In this document: positions 63,400 to 64,000 of the stretch, in pieces
Layout of the letters: every line of letters begins with the position of its first letter
How positions within the stretch are numbered: position 1 is the stretch's first letter
Assembly: GCF_030182585.1 (NCBI RefSeq)
Contig: NZ_JARXOW010000002.1
Location: 124,001 to 188,000 of the forward strand
DNA: 64,000 nucleotides
From: Pedobacter faecalis
Lineage (GTDB): Bacteria; Bacteroidota; Bacteroidia; Sphingobacteriales; Sphingobacteriaceae
Direction of reading: 5' to 3'
Position numbers and translations under genes: made by a program
Notes under the pieces: model-generated
Databases searched by the model: none
Told to the model about the DNA's origin: nothing
Seen by the model: the letters and a program-made list of their open reading frames with translations, nothing else

Positions 63400-63969
63400 A
63401 TGTTGAATATTGTTCTATTTGGTCCTCCGGGTGCAGGCAAAGGCACTCAGTCTGAAAAATTAATCGACAAGTACCAATTGGTTCACATCTCGACCGGTGA
63501 TTTGTTCAGGGCGCATATAAAAAATCAAACGGCGTTGGGGCAGCGTGTTAGTGCCTTAATTGCCGAAGGTCAGCTGGTGCCCGATGAGATCACTATTGCG
63601 ATGCTGGAGGAAGAAGTAGATAAGAATCCGGGGGCTAAAGGCTTCATTTTTGACGGCTTTCCGCGCACTGTGCCACAGGCAAAGGCATTAGATGATTTTC
63701 TTGTAAGTAAAGGTACTGAGATCGCGGGGGTTATTGCCCTTGATGTTGATCAGGCTGAGTTGACTAAGCGCATTGCACAGCGCCAGTTGGAAACCGGCAG
63801 GGTAGATGATCAGGCCGACAAGCTTCAAAAGCGGATAGAGGAGTATTTTGATAAGACGGTTCACGTATTGCCCTACTATGAATCGCAAGCCAAACTGGCT
63901 AAAGTGAACGGCATCGGCCAGATTGAGGATATCTTCTCGGCGCTTTGTACGGTAGTTGACCAATACTAA
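63400..63969 (+). CDS. adk: Adenylate kinase
   Basis: A 189-residue nucleotide kinase converting AMP and ATP to two ADP. The P-loop GPPGAGKGT is at residues 8-16, the AMP-binding HISTGDLFRAHI follows, then GFIFDGFPRTVPQAKALDDF, and the short LID (RQLETGRVDDQADK) without zinc cysteines marks the short-type bacterial enzyme. A TATATTTG promoter box lies at 63362..63369. It is followed 12 nt later by the start of obgE, a common Bacteroidota order. Confidence 0.97.
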   Translation: MLNIVLFGPPGAGKGTQSEKLIDKYQLVHISTGDLFRAHIKNQTALGQRVSALIAEGQLVPDEITIAMLEEEVDKNPGAKGFIFDGFPRTVPQAKALDDFLVSKGTEIAGVIALDVDQAELTKRIAQRQLETGRVDDQADKLQKRIEEYFDKTVHVLPYYESQAKLAKVNGIGQIEDIFSALCTVVDQY

Positions 63970-63981
63970 TCGACAGACTAC

Positions 63982-64000
63982 ATGTCGCAGGGTTCAAATT
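63982..64000 (+). CDS. obgE: Start of GTPase ObgE (cut by window edge)
   Basis: Only six codons are visible (MSQGSN, then the start of the next codon). The MSQGSNF-type opening and the position just after adk match ObgE, the ribosome-associated GTPase, in Bacteroidota. The assignment rests on these few residues and context. Confidence 0.6.

Overview
The window reads as a chromosomal segment of a Bacteroidota bacterium, most likely Sphingobacteriaceae (Pedobacter-like). The signs are SusC/SusD pairs with an ECF sigma factor and FecR, a hybrid two-component system with a periplasmic sugar-binding domain, DUF6266 paralogues, an atpD-atpC pair apart from the other ATP synthase genes, TAnnTTTG-type promoter boxes, and the adk-obgE order at the right edge. 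All assignments come from reading the sequence and translations; no database search was run.

Layout. 0-1.3 kb: ilvE followed by the start of ilvD, transcribed leftward and preceded by what looks like a complete transcription attenuator, namely a 27-codon leader peptide rich in Ile/Leu/Val, an antiterminator segment and a terminator. 1.5-3.3 kb: atpC and atpD. 3.5-5.9 kb: an RmlD-like reductase, a DUF6266 gene, a peroxiredoxin and tRNA-Arg(ACG). 5.9-7.5 kb: a decayed serine recombinase abutting the tRNA and an IS21-like remnant. 7.6-17.9 kb: ECF sigma / FecR / SusC / SusD / DUF4843-like / PKD-like / TlpA, an uptake locus with no carbohydrate-active enzyme. 18-26 kb: a scrapyard of mobile and stress genes, with toxin-antitoxin cassettes sharing palindromes and a 93-bp direct repeat, a second recombinase fragment, a frameshifted lipoprotein gene, a Fic remnant, a thioredoxin protein with a plug-like tail, and a deleted serine hydrolase.

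26-37.9 kb: redox and regulatory genes (NAD(P)-binding protein, MocR-type regulator, PAS histidine kinase, DsbA-like protein), a GH76 mannanase, an unrecognised secreted protein, an outer-membrane beta-barrel receptor, an ArsR regulator with an AHSA1 partner, and a decayed histidine kinase. 38-41.2 kb: a large GH92 alpha-mannosidase with an extra N-terminal module; with GH76 it suggests alpha-mannan use. 41.7-51.3 kb: a fructan locus with a TonB-dependent receptor, a hybrid sensor/regulator, a sugar MFS porter, fructokinase and GH32. 51.4-64 kb: sigma factor, MgtC, second DUF6266, tricorn-like protease, ornithine aminotransferase, PhoX-like protein, GH78 rhamnosidase, a tRNA-like gene, a cyclophilin, adk and the start of obgE.

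The signals I find most worth following are the branched-chain amino acid attenuator before ilvE; the arrays of exactly three 11-bp direct repeats, with inverted copies, found upstream of both DUF6266 genes but with a different sequence in each; and the small island of toxin-antitoxin cassettes that share operators and a direct repeat.
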